A DNA stretch of 64,000 nt. It comes from Methylorubrum thiocyanatum. GTDB lineage: Bacteria; Pseudomonadota; Alphaproteobacteria; Rhizobiales; Beijerinckiaceae. The DNA lies in NCBI GenBank assembly GCA_014138645.1, contig JACJIB010000004.1:558001-622000 (forward strand), written 5' to 3'. The notes under the pieces were generated by a model. It worked only from the letters and a program-made list of their open reading frames with translations. It did not search any database and was not told where the DNA came from. Below are positions 48,487-57,320 of this stretch, in pieces (positions within the stretch are counted from its first letter, which is position 1; each line of letters starts with the position of its first letter). A program made the translations under genes and the position numbers.

Positions 48487-48523
48487 GTGTTTCCGTGTCC
48501 GATCGGACATAGAACAGAAACAC
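48487..48523 (+). promoter_or_regulatory. Nested palindrome, putative operator of RND pump operon
   Basis: The perfect 14-base palindrome TGTCCGATCGGACA (48496-48509) is flanked by the inverted pair GTGTTTC (48487-48493) and GAAACAC (48517-48523). It ends 64 bases before the RND start at 48588. Such dyads are typical of TetR- or MarR-type repressor sites; no regulator gene is adjacent. Confidence 0.5.
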
Positions 48524-48587
48524 GGGCCGTGCTGTCATCCCGCGCCCTCAAGTCTCCCCGCCTCTCCGGCCGGCTCACCGGGAATCC

Positions 48588-51500
48588 ATGGGACTCGTCC
48601 AGTACGCCCTCAAGTTCCGCATCACGACCTACGTGCTGGCCGTGCTGATGATGCTCGGCGGGGCCGGCGCGATCGTCGTGACACCGAAGGACGTGCTGCC
48701 CGCCGTCGACATCCCCGTCGTCGTCGTGGTCTGGACCTATACCGGCCTGTCCGCGCCGGAGATGGAGAAGCGGATCACGACCTATTCCGAGTTCGGAATC
48801 TCCAACAACGTCAACAACATTGCCCGGATGGAATCGACGAGCCTGCAAGGCACGTCGGTGATGAAGATCTATTTCGACCAGAGCGTCAGCATCGATCTCG
48901 CCATCGCCCAGGTCGTCTCCTCCACGAACTCGATCCGCGCGCTGATGCCGCCGGGCGTGCAGCCGCCGGTGATCGTGCGCTTCTCCGCCTCCTCGGTGCC
49001 GGTGATCCAGCTCGCGCTGACCTCGGCCAAGGACAGCCTCAACAAGGTCTACGACTACGCCCAGTACCGCATCCGCCAGCGGCTGACCCAGGTGCCGGGC
49101 TCGACCCTGCCCTCCCCCTTCGGCGGCGCGCCGCGGCAGGTGATGGTCGATCTCGACCTGCACGCGCTCCAGGCGCTCGGGATGACGCCGCTCGAAGTCA
49201 CCAACGCGGTGACCTCGCAGAACCTGACGATTCCCTCGGGGCTCGCCAAGATCGGCGAGCAGCAATACCCGGTGCAGATGAACGCGACGCCGGACGCGAT
49301 CGCGGCCTTGAACGAGATCCCGATCAAGGTGGTCAACGGCCAGCCGGTGCTGGTGCGCGACGTGGCCTATGTCCGCGACGGCGGCCCGCCGCAGGTCAAC
49401 GTGGTGCGCGCCGACGGCCAGGCCTCGGTGCTGATGCGGGTGCTCAAGAACGGCACCGCCTCGACGCTCGACGTCGTCAACAACGTCAAGGCGGCGCTGC
49501 CCGACATCCGCGCGGCGGCCCCCGAGGGCATGGAGATCAAGCCGCTCTTCGACCAGTCGGTCTTCGTCTCGAACGCGATCGAGGGCGTGTGGCACGAGGC
49601 CGTCATCGCCGCCTGCCTCACGGGTCTCACCATCCTGCTGTTCCTCGGCTCGTGGCGCTCGACCCTGATCGTGCTCGTCTCGATCCCGCTCTGCCTCATG
49701 ACCTCGCTGGCGCTGCTCGCCGCGCTCGGTCACACCATCAACGTGATGACGTTGGGCGGTCTCGCGCTCGCCGTCGGCATCCTCGTCGACGACGTGACGG
49801 TGGCGATCGAGAACACATACCGCCTGTTCGAGGAGGGCAAGCCGTTCCGCAACGCCGTGGTCGAGGGCGCGGCGGGCATCGCCAAGCCGGCCCTGATCTC
49901 GACGCTGTCGATCTGCGCCGCCTTCGTCTCGGTCTTCGCGCTCACCGACACCCCGAAGTACCTGTTCACGCCGCAGGCGCTCGCGGTCGTGTTCGCGATG
50001 CTGACCTCCTACCTCCTCACCCGCACCCTGGTGCCGGTGCTGATCGACGTGCTGGTCGCCCGCGAATACCTCCAGCACCATGGCGGCGCGGAGGACGCGC
50101 CGCGCCGCGGCCGCGTCGAGCGGGCGCTCGGCTGGCTGCTCTCGCCGCTCTTCCGCTTGGCCGGCGCCTTCCGCCGCGGCTTCGAGGCGCGGTTCGAGCG
50201 GTTCCACCGCGGCTATGTCGGGCTGCTCCACGCGGTCCTGCGCCACCGCATCGCGACGATCGTCGTGGTCGGCCTGCTGTTTGCCGGCACCGGCGGGCTC
50301 TTCGTCTTCACCGGCCAGGACTACTTCCCGCAGGTCGAATCGAGCCAGATGACGCTCCACCTGCGCACCCGCCCCGGCATGCGCATCGAGACCGCCGAGC
50401 AGACCTTCGCCGCGGTCGAGGCCGTGGTGCGCGAGACCATCCCCGAGGGCGAAATCGACCAGATCCTCGACAACATCGGCATCCCGTCGAACAACTACAA
50501 CTTCGCCTTCTCCGACGGTTCGTTCGTCTCCTACAACGACGGGCAGATGCTGATCGACCTGAAGGACGAGCACGGCCCGGTGGCGGAGTATCAGCGGCGC
50601 CTGCGCGAGACCTTGCGCGAGCGCTTCCCCGACATGATCGTCTACTTCCAGCCCTCCGACATCATCACGCAGATCCTCAATTTCGGGGTGATCGCGCAGA
50701 TCGACGTGCAGGTCTCGGGCCGCAACACCGTCAAGGATCTGGAGGTCGCCCGACGCATCGAGGCACGGCTGAAGGAGACGCCCGGCCTCGTCGACGTGCA
50801 CCTGCACCAGATCGTCGACACGCCGCAATTCTTCGTCGATGTCGACCGGCGGCTCGCCTCCGAACTCGGCCTGACCCAGCAGCAGGTGGCCCAGAGCCTC
50901 AACGTGTCGCTGTCGGGCTCCTTCCAGGTGAACCCGAATTTCTGGACCGATCCGAAGACCGGCATCCCCTACCAGCTCTGGGTCCAGACGCCGGAATACC
51001 GCAACGACTCGCTGACCGCCCTGCAGAACACGCCGCTGTTTGCCCGCGCCAATGCAGGGGGACGTGACGGCACCGGGCCGGGCGCACTGACGCTGCTCTC
51101 CAGCATCGCGACGATCACCCGCCAGCCGACGCAGACGGTGATCAACCACGTCAACACGCAGCCGACCTTCAATGTCTACGCCGCGGTGCAGGACCGCGAC
51201 CTCGGCTCGATCGCGCGCGACATCGACCGGATCGTCGCCGAGGAGCAGACGGCCCTGCCGGCCCCCGACAAGATCACCGTGCGCGGGCAGATCGAGAACA
51301 TGCGCGCCGCCTTCTTCCGCCTCGGCATCGGTCTCGGCATCGCCATCGTCGCGGTCTACCTCCTGATGGCGGTGAACTATCAGAGCTGGGGCGATCCCTT
51401 CGTGGTGCTGGCCGCCCTGCCGGTCGCCTTCTGCGGCATCGTCGCGAGCCTGTTCATCACCGGCACCGCCTTCTCGATCCCCTCCCTGTTCGGGGCGATC

Positions 51501-51830
51501 ATGTCGGTGGGCATCGCCTCGGCCAACTCGATCCTGCTCGTCACCTTCGCCAAGGAACATCGGGAGGCCACCGGCTGCTCGGCGCACGAGGCGGCCATCA
51601 TTGCGGGCGAGACGCGGCTGCGGCCGGTGCTGATGACCGCGAGCGCGATGTTCCTCGGCCTCGTGCCGATGGCGCTCGGCACCGGCGAGGGCGGCGAGCA
51701 GAACGCGGCGCTGGCGCGGGCCGTGATGGGCGGCATCGCGCTCGGCACGCCCTCGACGCTGCTGTTCGTGCCCTTCCTCTACAGCCTGTTGCGGCGGGGC
51801 GAGGCCAAGCCGCTCGAGGATTATGTATGA
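48588..51830 (+). CDS. RND efflux permease lacking the TM10 lysine
   Basis: The 1080-residue AcrB-superfamily transporter has TM4 aspartates present (GILVDDVTVAIENTYRLF, about residue 405), but the partner helix TM10 reads GIASANSILLVTFAKEH, with alanine where the proton-relay lysine normally stands. It is thus from a different RND subgroup than the pump at 0.7 kb; that subgroup is seen in many alphaproteobacteria. The adaptor gene lies downstream (reverse of the usual order), separated by 153 bases containing a family C hairpin. A nested palindrome precedes it. Substrates unknown. Confidence 0.93.
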   Translation: MGLVQYALKFRITTYVLAVLMMLGGAGAIVVTPKDVLPAVDIPVVVVVWTYTGLSAPEMEKRITTYSEFGISNNVNNIARMESTSLQGTSVMKIYFDQSVSIDLAIAQVVSSTNSIRALMPPGVQPPVIVRFSASSVPVIQLALTSAKDSLNKVYDYAQYRIRQRLTQVPGSTLPSPFGGAPRQVMVDLDLHALQALGMTPLEVTNAVTSQNLTIPSGLAKIGEQQYPVQMNATPDAIAALNEIPIKVVNGQPVLVRDVAYVRDGGPPQVNVVRADGQASVLMRVLKNGTASTLDVVNNVKAALPDIRAAAPEGMEIKPLFDQSVFVSNAIEGVWHEAVIAACLTGLTILLFLGSWRSTLIVLVSIPLCLMTSLALLAALGHTINVMTLGGLALAVGILVDDVTVAIENTYRLFEEGKPFRNAVVEGAAGIAKPALISTLSICAAFVSVFALTDTPKYLFTPQALAVVFAMLTSYLLTRTLVPVLIDVLVAREYLQHHGGAEDAPRRGRVERALGWLLSPLFRLAGAFRRGFEARFERFHRGYVGLLHAVLRHRIATIVVVGLLFAGTGGLFVFTGQDYFPQVESSQMTLHLRTRPGMRIETAEQTFAAVEAVVRETIPEGEIDQILDNIGIPSNNYNFAFSDGSFVSYNDGQMLIDLKDEHGPVAEYQRRLRETLRERFPDMIVYFQPSDIITQILNFGVIAQIDVQVSGRNTVKDLEVARRIEARLKETPGLVDVHLHQIVDTPQFFVDVDRRLASELGLTQQQVAQSLNVSLSGSFQVNPNFWTDPKTGIPYQLWVQTPEYRNDSLTALQNTPLFARANAGGRDGTGPGALTLLSSIATITRQPTQTVINHVNTQPTFNVYAAVQDRDLGSIARDIDRIVAEEQTALPAPDKITVRGQIENMRAAFFRLGIGLGIAIVAVYLLMAVNYQSWGDPFVVLAALPVAFCGIVASLFITGTAFSIPSLFGAIMSVGIASANSILLVTFAKEHREATGCSAHEAAIIAGETRLRPVLMTASAMFLGLVPMALGTGEGGEQNAALARAVMGGIALGTPSTLLFVPFLYSLLRRGEAKPLEDYV

Positions 51831-51867
51831 TGCGGGCCTATGTTGATGACGCTCGTCATCCGCCCAT

Positions 51868-51895
51868 CCCCTCTCCCCGCACGCGGGGAGAGGGG
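51868..51895. repeat. Palindromic hairpin repeat, family C, copy 1
   Basis: CCCCTCTCCCCGC-AC-GCGGGGAGAGGGG, a 13-bp perfect stem with a two-base loop, lies between the RND permease stop and its adaptor start. The same stem recurs at 56625, 56794 and 61083. It may attenuate transcription so that less adaptor than pump is made (inference). Confidence 0.9.
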
Positions 51896-51983
51896 GAATT
51901 CAGCTGGACCCAATAGAATCACTCGGTATCGGGACCCTCTAGGTTTCCGACGACCACGCCCACAGCGATCACAGGACGAACCG

Positions 51984-53267
51984 GTGAGCGAGAGAGACGG
52001 TAAGCCGGCGGCCGACATTCCGCCTCCACCCAGGAAGCGCGGCTTCGTGCTGGCCGGGCTGATCGCGGCGGGCCTGCTGGCTTACGGCGGCTACGGGCAC
52101 TGGCAGCGGGCGGCCCGGGCCGAGGCGACGCGGACGAAGCAGATCGAGTTCGTGCCCAAGGTCCGCACCGAGGAGGCCAAGCGCCTCGACGGGCCGATCG
52201 AGCTGACCCTGCCGGGCCAGACCGAGCCCTTCGCCACCGCGCGGATCTATCCCCGCGCCACCGGCTATATCGCCGAGCGCCATGTCGATATCGGCGCGCG
52301 GGTGAAGAAGGGCGACGTGCTCCTGCGCATCGCCGCCCCCGACCTCGACCAGCAGCTTGCCCAGGCCGAGGCGCAACTCGGCCAGCTGGAGGCGCAGCTG
52401 CTGCGGGCGAAAGCCATGGTCGATCAGGCGCGGGCCAACGTGAACCTCGCCCAGGTCACGAATTCGCGCACCTCGACGCTGGCCGGCCAGGGCTGGGCCT
52501 CGAAGCAGAACGCCGACAACACCCAGGCCGGCGTGCTCTCGCAGCAGGCGACCCTCGCCTCCGCCGAGGCCGACGTGAAGGTGGCCCAGGCCAACATCAA
52601 GGCGCAGCAGGCCACCGTCGGCCGCCTCAAGGCGCTGACCGGCTTCGAGATCGTCACCGCGCCCTTCGACGGCGTGATCACCACCCGCAACGTCGATGTC
52701 GGCGACCTCGTCCAGGCCGATGCCGGCTCCGGCTCGCCGCTCCTGTCGATGGACCGGGACGACGTGCTGCGCATCTCGGTCAACGTGCCCCAGAACGCGG
52801 CGGTGGGCGTGCAGCCCGGCATCCAGGCCCGGATCAAGGTGCCGCAGATGCCCGACCGCCACTTCACCGGCGAGGTCGAGCGCAGCTCGGTGGCGCTGCT
52901 GGCCGCCTCGCGCACCCTGACGACCCAGGTCGACGTGCCCAACCCCGAGCGGACCCTGCGTCCGGGCCTGTTCGTCTACGTGACGCTGGCGATCCCGCGC
53001 ACCGGCAGCGCCACGGTGGCGGTGCCGGCCGAAGCCCTGGTGTTCAACCAGTCCGGCACCCGCGTGGCGGTCGCCCGCGAGGACGACCGCGTGACCTGGA
53101 CCGACGTCCACGTCGCCCGCGACAAGGGCACGATGGTGGAGGTGGACAAGGGCCTCTCGGGCGGCGAGCGCCTCGTGCTGAGCCCGCCCGCCGACCTGAA
53201 GGACGGCGGGCGCATCGCGCCGCAGGCGCCCAAGTCGGACAAGCCGATGCAGGCCGCGCAGCGGTAA
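51984..53267 (+). CDS. RND efflux periplasmic adaptor (membrane fusion protein)
   Basis: The 427-residue adaptor starts at GTG 51984. It has an N-terminal membrane helix (about 20-38, FVLAGLIAAGLLAYGGYG), paired lipoyl strands (IYPRATGYIAERHVDIGARVKKGDVL and IVTAPFDGVITTRNVDVG), a helical hairpin rich in Ala and Gln (LAQAEAQLGQLEAQLLRAKAMV), a beta-barrel domain and the C-terminal membrane-proximal domain. It is a RND-type adaptor for the permease just upstream. No outer-membrane channel gene is in the operon. Confidence 0.92.
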   Translation: MSERDGKPAADIPPPPRKRGFVLAGLIAAGLLAYGGYGHWQRAARAEATRTKQIEFVPKVRTEEAKRLDGPIELTLPGQTEPFATARIYPRATGYIAERHVDIGARVKKGDVLLRIAAPDLDQQLAQAEAQLGQLEAQLLRAKAMVDQARANVNLAQVTNSRTSTLAGQGWASKQNADNTQAGVLSQQATLASAEADVKVAQANIKAQQATVGRLKALTGFEIVTAPFDGVITTRNVDVGDLVQADAGSGSPLLSMDRDDVLRISVNVPQNAAVGVQPGIQARIKVPQMPDRHFTGEVERSSVALLAASRTLTTQVDVPNPERTLRPGLFVYVTLAIPRTGSATVAVPAEALVFNQSGTRVAVAREDDRVTWTDVHVARDKGTMVEVDKGLSGGERLVLSPPADLKDGGRIAPQAPKSDKPMQAAQR

Positions 53268-53425
53268 GGCCTCTCGGACAGCGCCGATCCTATCCATGCC
53301 CTCGACCTGAGGCGGCGGGCGGGATCGGCGCCAGCTCGCCCGTTGGCCTTATCGACAGGTTGCGCGGACGGTCCCCCTCGGCTCACATCGCGTCCGGAAA
53401 CGCGTCCCACGAGAAGGCTTCAGCC

Positions 53426-54025
53426 ATGAGCGACCTCAAAACCCTTCGCAGCCTGTCCGGCCTGCCGCCGGAGCCCGCCGCTCTCAAAGGCTCGGCCCTG
53501 GTAATGATCGATCTGCAGAACACCTACCGCGAGGGCGTGATGCGCCTGGAGGGCGTCGAGCCGGCGATCCGCGAGGCGAAGGCTCTTCTGGAGCGGGCGC
53601 GCAACGCCGGCATCCCGGTCTTCCACGTGCGCCACGATGCCGGACCGGGCTCGCCCTACGACGTGACCGCGCCCATCGGCCAGATCAGCGAGGAGGTCGC
53701 CCCGCGGGACGGCGAGGCGGTGATCACCAAGGCCTATCCGAGTTCCTTCGTCGGCACGGACCTTCAGGCCCAGCTGGAGGCGGCGGGCGTCAAGGACGTG
53801 ATCCTGGCCGGCTTCATGACGCATATGTGCGTGAACTCGACCGCGCGGGGTGCCTTCAACCTCGGCTTCCGCCCGACCGTGGTGGCCGCGGCCACCGCCA
53901 CCCGCGCCCTGCCGGGGCCGGACGGCGCGACCGTCCCGGCCGCGGCGGTCCAGGCCGCGAGCCTCGCCGCACTGGGCGATTTGTTCGCGGTGGTCGCGCC
54001 GGATGCGGCGGCGATCCGGGAATAA
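53426..54025 (+). CDS. Isochorismatase-family cysteine hydrolase
   Basis: The 199-residue protein from ATG 53426 (GAGAAGG upstream) has the triad D29 (VMIDLQNTY), K102 (VITKAYPSSF) and C135 (GFMTHMCVNSTAR), with the conserved G-F-M-T-H preceding the cysteine. Family members cleave nicotinamide, N-carbamoyl compounds, isochorismate and similar small molecules. Neither metal ligands nor neighbours identify the substrate. It follows the RND adaptor by 158 bases on the same strand. Confidence 0.92.
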   Translation: MSDLKTLRSLSGLPPEPAALKGSALVMIDLQNTYREGVMRLEGVEPAIREAKALLERARNAGIPVFHVRHDAGPGSPYDVTAPIGQISEEVAPRDGEAVITKAYPSSFVGTDLQAQLEAAGVKDVILAGFMTHMCVNSTARGAFNLGFRPTVVAAATATRALPGPDGATVPAAAVQAASLAALGDLFAVVAPDAAAIRE

Positions 54026-54155
54026 CACGGCCTCACGAAACTCCCGTTGTCGACCGTTCACGGGCTGGCGACGCGTGGGCGGCGGGCGTTTTGTGAGAGA
54101 TGCGAAGCCGGTCCCGCCCGCCGACCGGCGCCGGGGCCGTCGGCGATGCCGCGCA

Positions 54156-54482
54156 CTACAGGATCGCGTCGATGCCCTTGCGCTCGGCCAAGTTCAGGAG
54201 CTTGAGCGACGGCCCGCTCGGCTTCTTCTCGCCGCGCTCCCATTGGCTGACGAGCGAGGCGGTCACGTTGAGGGCCTTGGCGAAGACCGCCTGACTCATG
54301 CTGCTGGCCTCGCGGATCTGCCGGATCGCCTCTGGTTCCAAAGGCTCCACAGGCGTCAGGCAGGACAGGTCGAACCGGCGCATGGTTGCCTTGTCGATTG
54401 CACCCACGGCGTGGAGATCCGACGCGACCGCGTGGATCGATCCCAGCAGGTCACTGACGGGCGTCTTTCTCGAGGGGCTCAT
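54156..54482 (-). CDS. HTH (XRE-type) antitoxin of a RelE-family module
   Basis: The 108-residue protein (ATG 54482) has a conserved N-terminal linker (LGSIHAVASDLHAVGAID), then a helix-turn-helix (IRQIREASSMSQAVFAKALNVTASLVSQWERGEKKPSGPSL). Its start overlaps the 3' end of the toxin gene by 32 bases, so the two are translated together and the repressor likely binds the toxin promoter. Toxin-first order is typical of HigBA-like modules. Confidence 0.82.
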   Translation of the reverse strand: MSPSRKTPVSDLLGSIHAVASDLHAVGAIDKATMRRFDLSCLTPVEPLEPEAIRQIREASSMSQAVFAKALNVTASLVSQWERGEKKPSGPSLKLLNLAERKGIDAIL

Positions 54483-54846
54483 CGTCGATCTGCCTCCAGC
54501 CTCTCTCCGAAGCCAGCCGTGCAAGCTGTTCGTCGCTGAGGCGCGTCAGGTATCCGGCCAGGGCGCGCAGCGCCTCCGTCTCGGCCTCGGTCAGGTTCGC
54601 CTTCGCGTTCTTGGCGAAGATGTGCAGGAACACCGCCAGCTTTCCGCGCTCGTAGGCCACGATCGTGCGAAAGCCGCCGGAGCGCCCCTGCCCCCGTCTC
54701 GGGATACGCTGCTTGATGAGGGAGAGGCCGAGCTGGGCATCGATCAGGCCGCGATCCGCGCGCGCAACCGCTTCGCGCAAGCTTCCATCGGAAACACCCT
54801 CCTTCGAGGCCCGCTTCGCGAAATCCGGCGGAAGAAATGCTTTCAT
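54451..54846 (-). CDS. RelE/HigB-like toxin of type II toxin-antitoxin module
   Basis: The 131-residue protein (ATG 54846, GGAG upstream) has the RelE-superfamily (PF06296 kind) pattern: FAKRASKEGVSDGSLREAVAR, LIDAQLGLSLIKQRIPRRGQGRSGGFRTIVAYERG and LHIFAKNAKANLTEAE. Such proteins are often mRNA interferases or ribosome-associated. It starts the toxin-antitoxin pair and is followed by its HTH partner. Activity is inferred from family only. Confidence 0.85.
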   Translation of the reverse strand: MKAFLPPDFAKRASKEGVSDGSLREAVARADRGLIDAQLGLSLIKQRIPRRGQGRSGGFRTIVAYERGKLAVFLHIFAKNAKANLTEAETEALRALAGYLTRLSDEQLARLASERGWRQIDDEPLEKDARQ

Positions 54847-55030
54847 GGAAAGGCTCCATGAGGCCGAACATTTCAAACCCGCCGTGCCTCCCGAAACGGG
54901 AGACTTCAAGAGCATGCCGTCGGCGATTGCGCCGTCACCACCGCCAAGGCGATTGCGTCGAGCGCAGGCGCAATCTATCGCACAGAGTGTTATAGTTCAA
55001 GGATGGTCGATGCGGCGATCGGGGGAGGGA

Positions 55031-55270
55031 TCAGGCCGCGCGGGCGCGGGGCTGCGCGGCCTGTTCCGTCGGCTGCGCGCCGCCGAACAGGCGCTGGTAG
55101 AGGGCGGCGGGGCTGTGGCTGCGGCCCTCCGAGTCGACGATTCGCACGTCGCTCAGGCCGGAGGTGATCAGCGAGAGGCCCTGCTCCAGGGCGCTCAGCA
55201 GCGAGCCGTGCTGCCAGGAATAGACGCGCGAGGCGGTGTCGGCGCTGACGGTGAAGCTCACGGAACGCAT
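55031..55270 (-). CDS. Small hypothetical protein (79 aa)
   Basis: From ATG 55270 the protein reads MRSVSFTVSADTASRVYS, then QGLSLITSGLSDVRIVDSEGRSHSPAALYQRLF, ending in an Ala/Arg-rich tail. It has no membrane segment. The frame stays open further upstream to 55750 but that part is antisense to the following aldo/keto reductase. A strand-helix-strand pattern is plausible. I do not recognise the family; existence is moderately likely. Confidence 0.5.
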   Translation of the reverse strand: MRSVSFTVSADTASRVYSWQHGSLLSALEQGLSLITSGLSDVRIVDSEGRSHSPAALYQRLFGGAQPTEQAAQPRARAA

Positions 55271-55577
55271 TCCCGATGTTGGATGCCGGCCGGCGACGGT
55301 GCGGCCGAGCTTGTCGAACAAGACCCGGGTGCGGGCCGTGTTCCGTAAAACTTGAGCTTTAATAGTGGCTCTTGGTTGACGAAGTCTTTGCGGAACCTGA
55401 CCCTTTCGGTGGCGGAACCGCGGGCGCCCCATGGCGGTATGATGGCAGCGGCGCCATTCGCGCCCCGCAGGGCGGCCGCCCGGTCGCCTGCGTTGCCGGC
55501 CCGCGCCGGTCCCCTCACGATCGAGCGGGCGGCGCGTCTCGGGGGCCGCCGCCCGACAGCCACAGCGGAGTGATTCC
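55271..55577. other. 307-base divergent region with no recognised feature
   Basis: Between the small protein (minus) and the aldo/keto reductase (plus). Several GC-rich frames cross it without family resemblance. A slightly AT-richer stretch at 55345-55385 could hold promoter elements. I see nothing else. Confidence 0.45.
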
Positions 55578-56612
55578 ATGGAATACCGGCAGTTCGGACG
55601 CTCGGGCCTCAAGGTGCCGGTGCTCAGCCTCGGCACCGCCACCTTCGGGGGCACCGACGCGTTCTTCCAGAACTGGGGCAGCACCGGCGTCGCCGAGGCG
55701 AGCCGCCTGATCGACCTCTGCCTCGATGCGGGCGTCAACTTCCTCGACACCGCCGACCTCTACTCGAGCGGCGATTCCGAAAAGATCCTCGGCGAGGCGA
55801 TCAAGGGCCGCCGCGACCGGCTCCTGATCTCGACCAAGGCGACCTTCCGGGTGGGCGAGGACGTCAACGCGGTCGGCTCGTCGCGCCACCACCTGATCCG
55901 CGCCTGCGAGGACAGCCTGCGGCGGCTCCAGACCGACCATATCGACGTCTACTTCATGCACGGCTTCGACGCGCTCACCCCCGTCGAGGAGACCCTGCGG
56001 GCGCTCGACGACCTCACCCGGGCGGGCAAGATCGGCTATATCGGCGCCTCGAACTTTTCCGGCTGGCAGCTGATGAAGGCGCTGGCGACCTCGGAGCGGT
56101 ACGGGCTCGCCCGCTACGTCGTCTACCAGGGCTACTACTCGCTGATCGGCCGCCACTACGAGTGGGAGCTGATGCCGCTCGGCCTCGACCAGGGCGTCGG
56201 CCTGATGGTGTGGAGCCCGCTCGGGTGGGGTCGGCTCACCGGCAAGATCCGGCGGGGGCAGGCGGCCTCGGGCGGGCGCCTCTCGACGGCGGGCGGTGCC
56301 GAGGGCGGGCCCACCGTCTCCGACGACTACCTCTACGACGTGGTGGACGCCCTCGACGCGGTCGCCGCCGAGACCGGCAAGACCGTGCCGCAGGTGGCGC
56401 TGAACTGGCTGCTCAGCCGCCCGACCGTCTGCAACATCGTCATCGGCGCCCGCAACGAGGAGCAGTTGAAGCAGAATCTCGGCGCGGTCGGCTGGTCGCT
56501 GAGCGCGGACCAGATCGCCCGCCTCGACGCCGCGAGCCGGGAAAACCCGATCTATCCCTACTGGCACCAGATCGGCTTCGACGAGCGCAACCCCAAGCCG
56601 ACGGCGTGGTGA
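55578..56612 (+). CDS. Aldo/keto reductase (AKR, PdxI/YajO-like group)
   Basis: The 344-residue cytosolic oxidoreductase has a TIM barrel with catalytic D (FLDTADLYSSG), Y within the same motif, K (LLISTKATF) and H (YFMHGFD). The coenzyme-binding C-terminus reads IVIGARNEEQLKQNL. It has no signal peptide, unlike the other AKR in this window. The start MEYRQFGRSGLKVP is family-typical. It could act on sugar or xenobiotic aldehydes; the substrate is not predictable. It is followed by a block of hairpin repeats. Confidence 0.93.
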   Translation: MEYRQFGRSGLKVPVLSLGTATFGGTDAFFQNWGSTGVAEASRLIDLCLDAGVNFLDTADLYSSGDSEKILGEAIKGRRDRLLISTKATFRVGEDVNAVGSSRHHLIRACEDSLRRLQTDHIDVYFMHGFDALTPVEETLRALDDLTRAGKIGYIGASNFSGWQLMKALATSERYGLARYVVYQGYYSLIGRHYEWELMPLGLDQGVGLMVWSPLGWGRLTGKIRRGQAASGGRLSTAGGAEGGPTVSDDYLYDVVDALDAVAAETGKTVPQVALNWLLSRPTVCNIVIGARNEEQLKQNLGAVGWSLSADQIARLDAASRENPIYPYWHQIGFDERNPKPTAW

Positions 56613-56620
56613 GGCGGTAA

Positions 56621-56821
56621 CCCCCCTCTCCCCGCCTGCGGGGAGAGGCCCGTGGGCACCCCGTCGTGCCCACGGGGAGCGGAGGCGAAGCCGAAGCGGG
56701 GGTGAGGGGGCGGCTCGGAATAAGCCTCCGACGGCCACGCCCCCTCACCCTCAGCTGCCGCCTCGCTTCATGCCCCGACAAGGGGGCATGAAGCCCTCTC
56801 CCCGCAAGCGGGGAGAGGGGA
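56621..56821. repeat. 200-base palindrome mosaic containing two family C hairpins
   Basis: Four hairpins or inverted pairs are nested here: CCTCTCCCCGC (56625) with CTGCGGGGAGAGG; CGTGGGCAC with GTGCCCACG (56651-56674); GGGTGAGGGGGC (56700-56711) with GCCCCCTCACCC (56739-56750); CTTCATGCCCC with GGGGCATGAAG (56767-56794); and the second family C hairpin 56794-56819. The arms are mutually inverted around 56720, so the whole block may fold as one large cruciform. It separates convergent genes. Confidence 0.8.
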
Positions 56822-56857
56822 GGATCGGCGACCGCAGTGATCAGCCGAGAAGGGGCG

Positions 56858-57076
56858 TCACATGCTGAATTCGGGCCCGTGCTTGTCGCCGTCGTCCGGC
56901 ACGGGGCCGGCCTCGCCCGCCCAGGGCAGGCTCTGCCAGGGCGGCTGGCCGGCGCGAGCCTCGTATTCCTCCAGCGGCAGGGTGGCCTCGCCGCCCTCCG
57001 CGTCCCGGACCCGGACATGGGTCGGGCGCGGCTGCTTCGGCGGGCAGAGATGCAGGCCCTTGAACGAGGTCGCCAT
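56858..57076 (-). CDS. Small hypothetical protein (72 aa), last gene of a three-gene operon
   Basis: The 72-residue acidic soluble protein begins MATSFKGLHLCPPKQPRPTH and continues VRVRDAEGGEATLPLEEYEAR, ending in an acidic/Gly tail (DDGDKHGPEFSM). The upstream stop (57077) directly abuts its ATG at 57076, so the two are translationally coupled. I recognise no family. Confidence 0.6.
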   Translation of the reverse strand: MATSFKGLHLCPPKQPRPTHVRVRDAEGGEATLPLEEYEARAGQPPWQSLPWAGEAGPVPDDGDKHGPEFSM

Positions 57077-57301
57077 TCACAGCCCCTCCGGCTTCTCGCC
57101 CTGGGGCGAGCGGTGTTCGTGGGCGGGCCGCGTCCGCAGATAGCCCTTGAAGCGCAGATACTCGGCGACGATCTCGCAGATCGCCCGGTCCCGCGGCAGG
57201 CGCTCGACGGCACAATGCTCGTCCAGGGCCGCCACCACCTCCGGCGGGAAGGTGAGGATGCCGGCAAGCTTGGGTTGGGATGGGGTCTCGCTGTCGCTCA
57301 C
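57077..57301 (-). CDS. Small protein with ribbon-helix-helix-like core (74 aa)
   Basis: From GTG 57301: SDSETPSQPKLAGILTFPPEVVAALDEHC, then RDRAICEIVAEYLRFKGYL and a basic tail (RTRPAHEHRSPQGEK). The strand-helix-helix layout with a central P-x-E-V-V-A-A-L-D-E and later I-V-A-E-Y-L resembles ribbon-helix-helix regulators. The true identity is unknown. It is the middle gene of a minus-strand operon (gap of 19 bases upstream, zero downstream). Confidence 0.55.
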   Translation of the reverse strand: MSDSETPSQPKLAGILTFPPEVVAALDEHCAVERLPRDRAICEIVAEYLRFKGYLRTRPAHEHRSPQGEKPEGL

Positions 57302-57320
57302 GCTCGTCTGCCCTTTCGCG

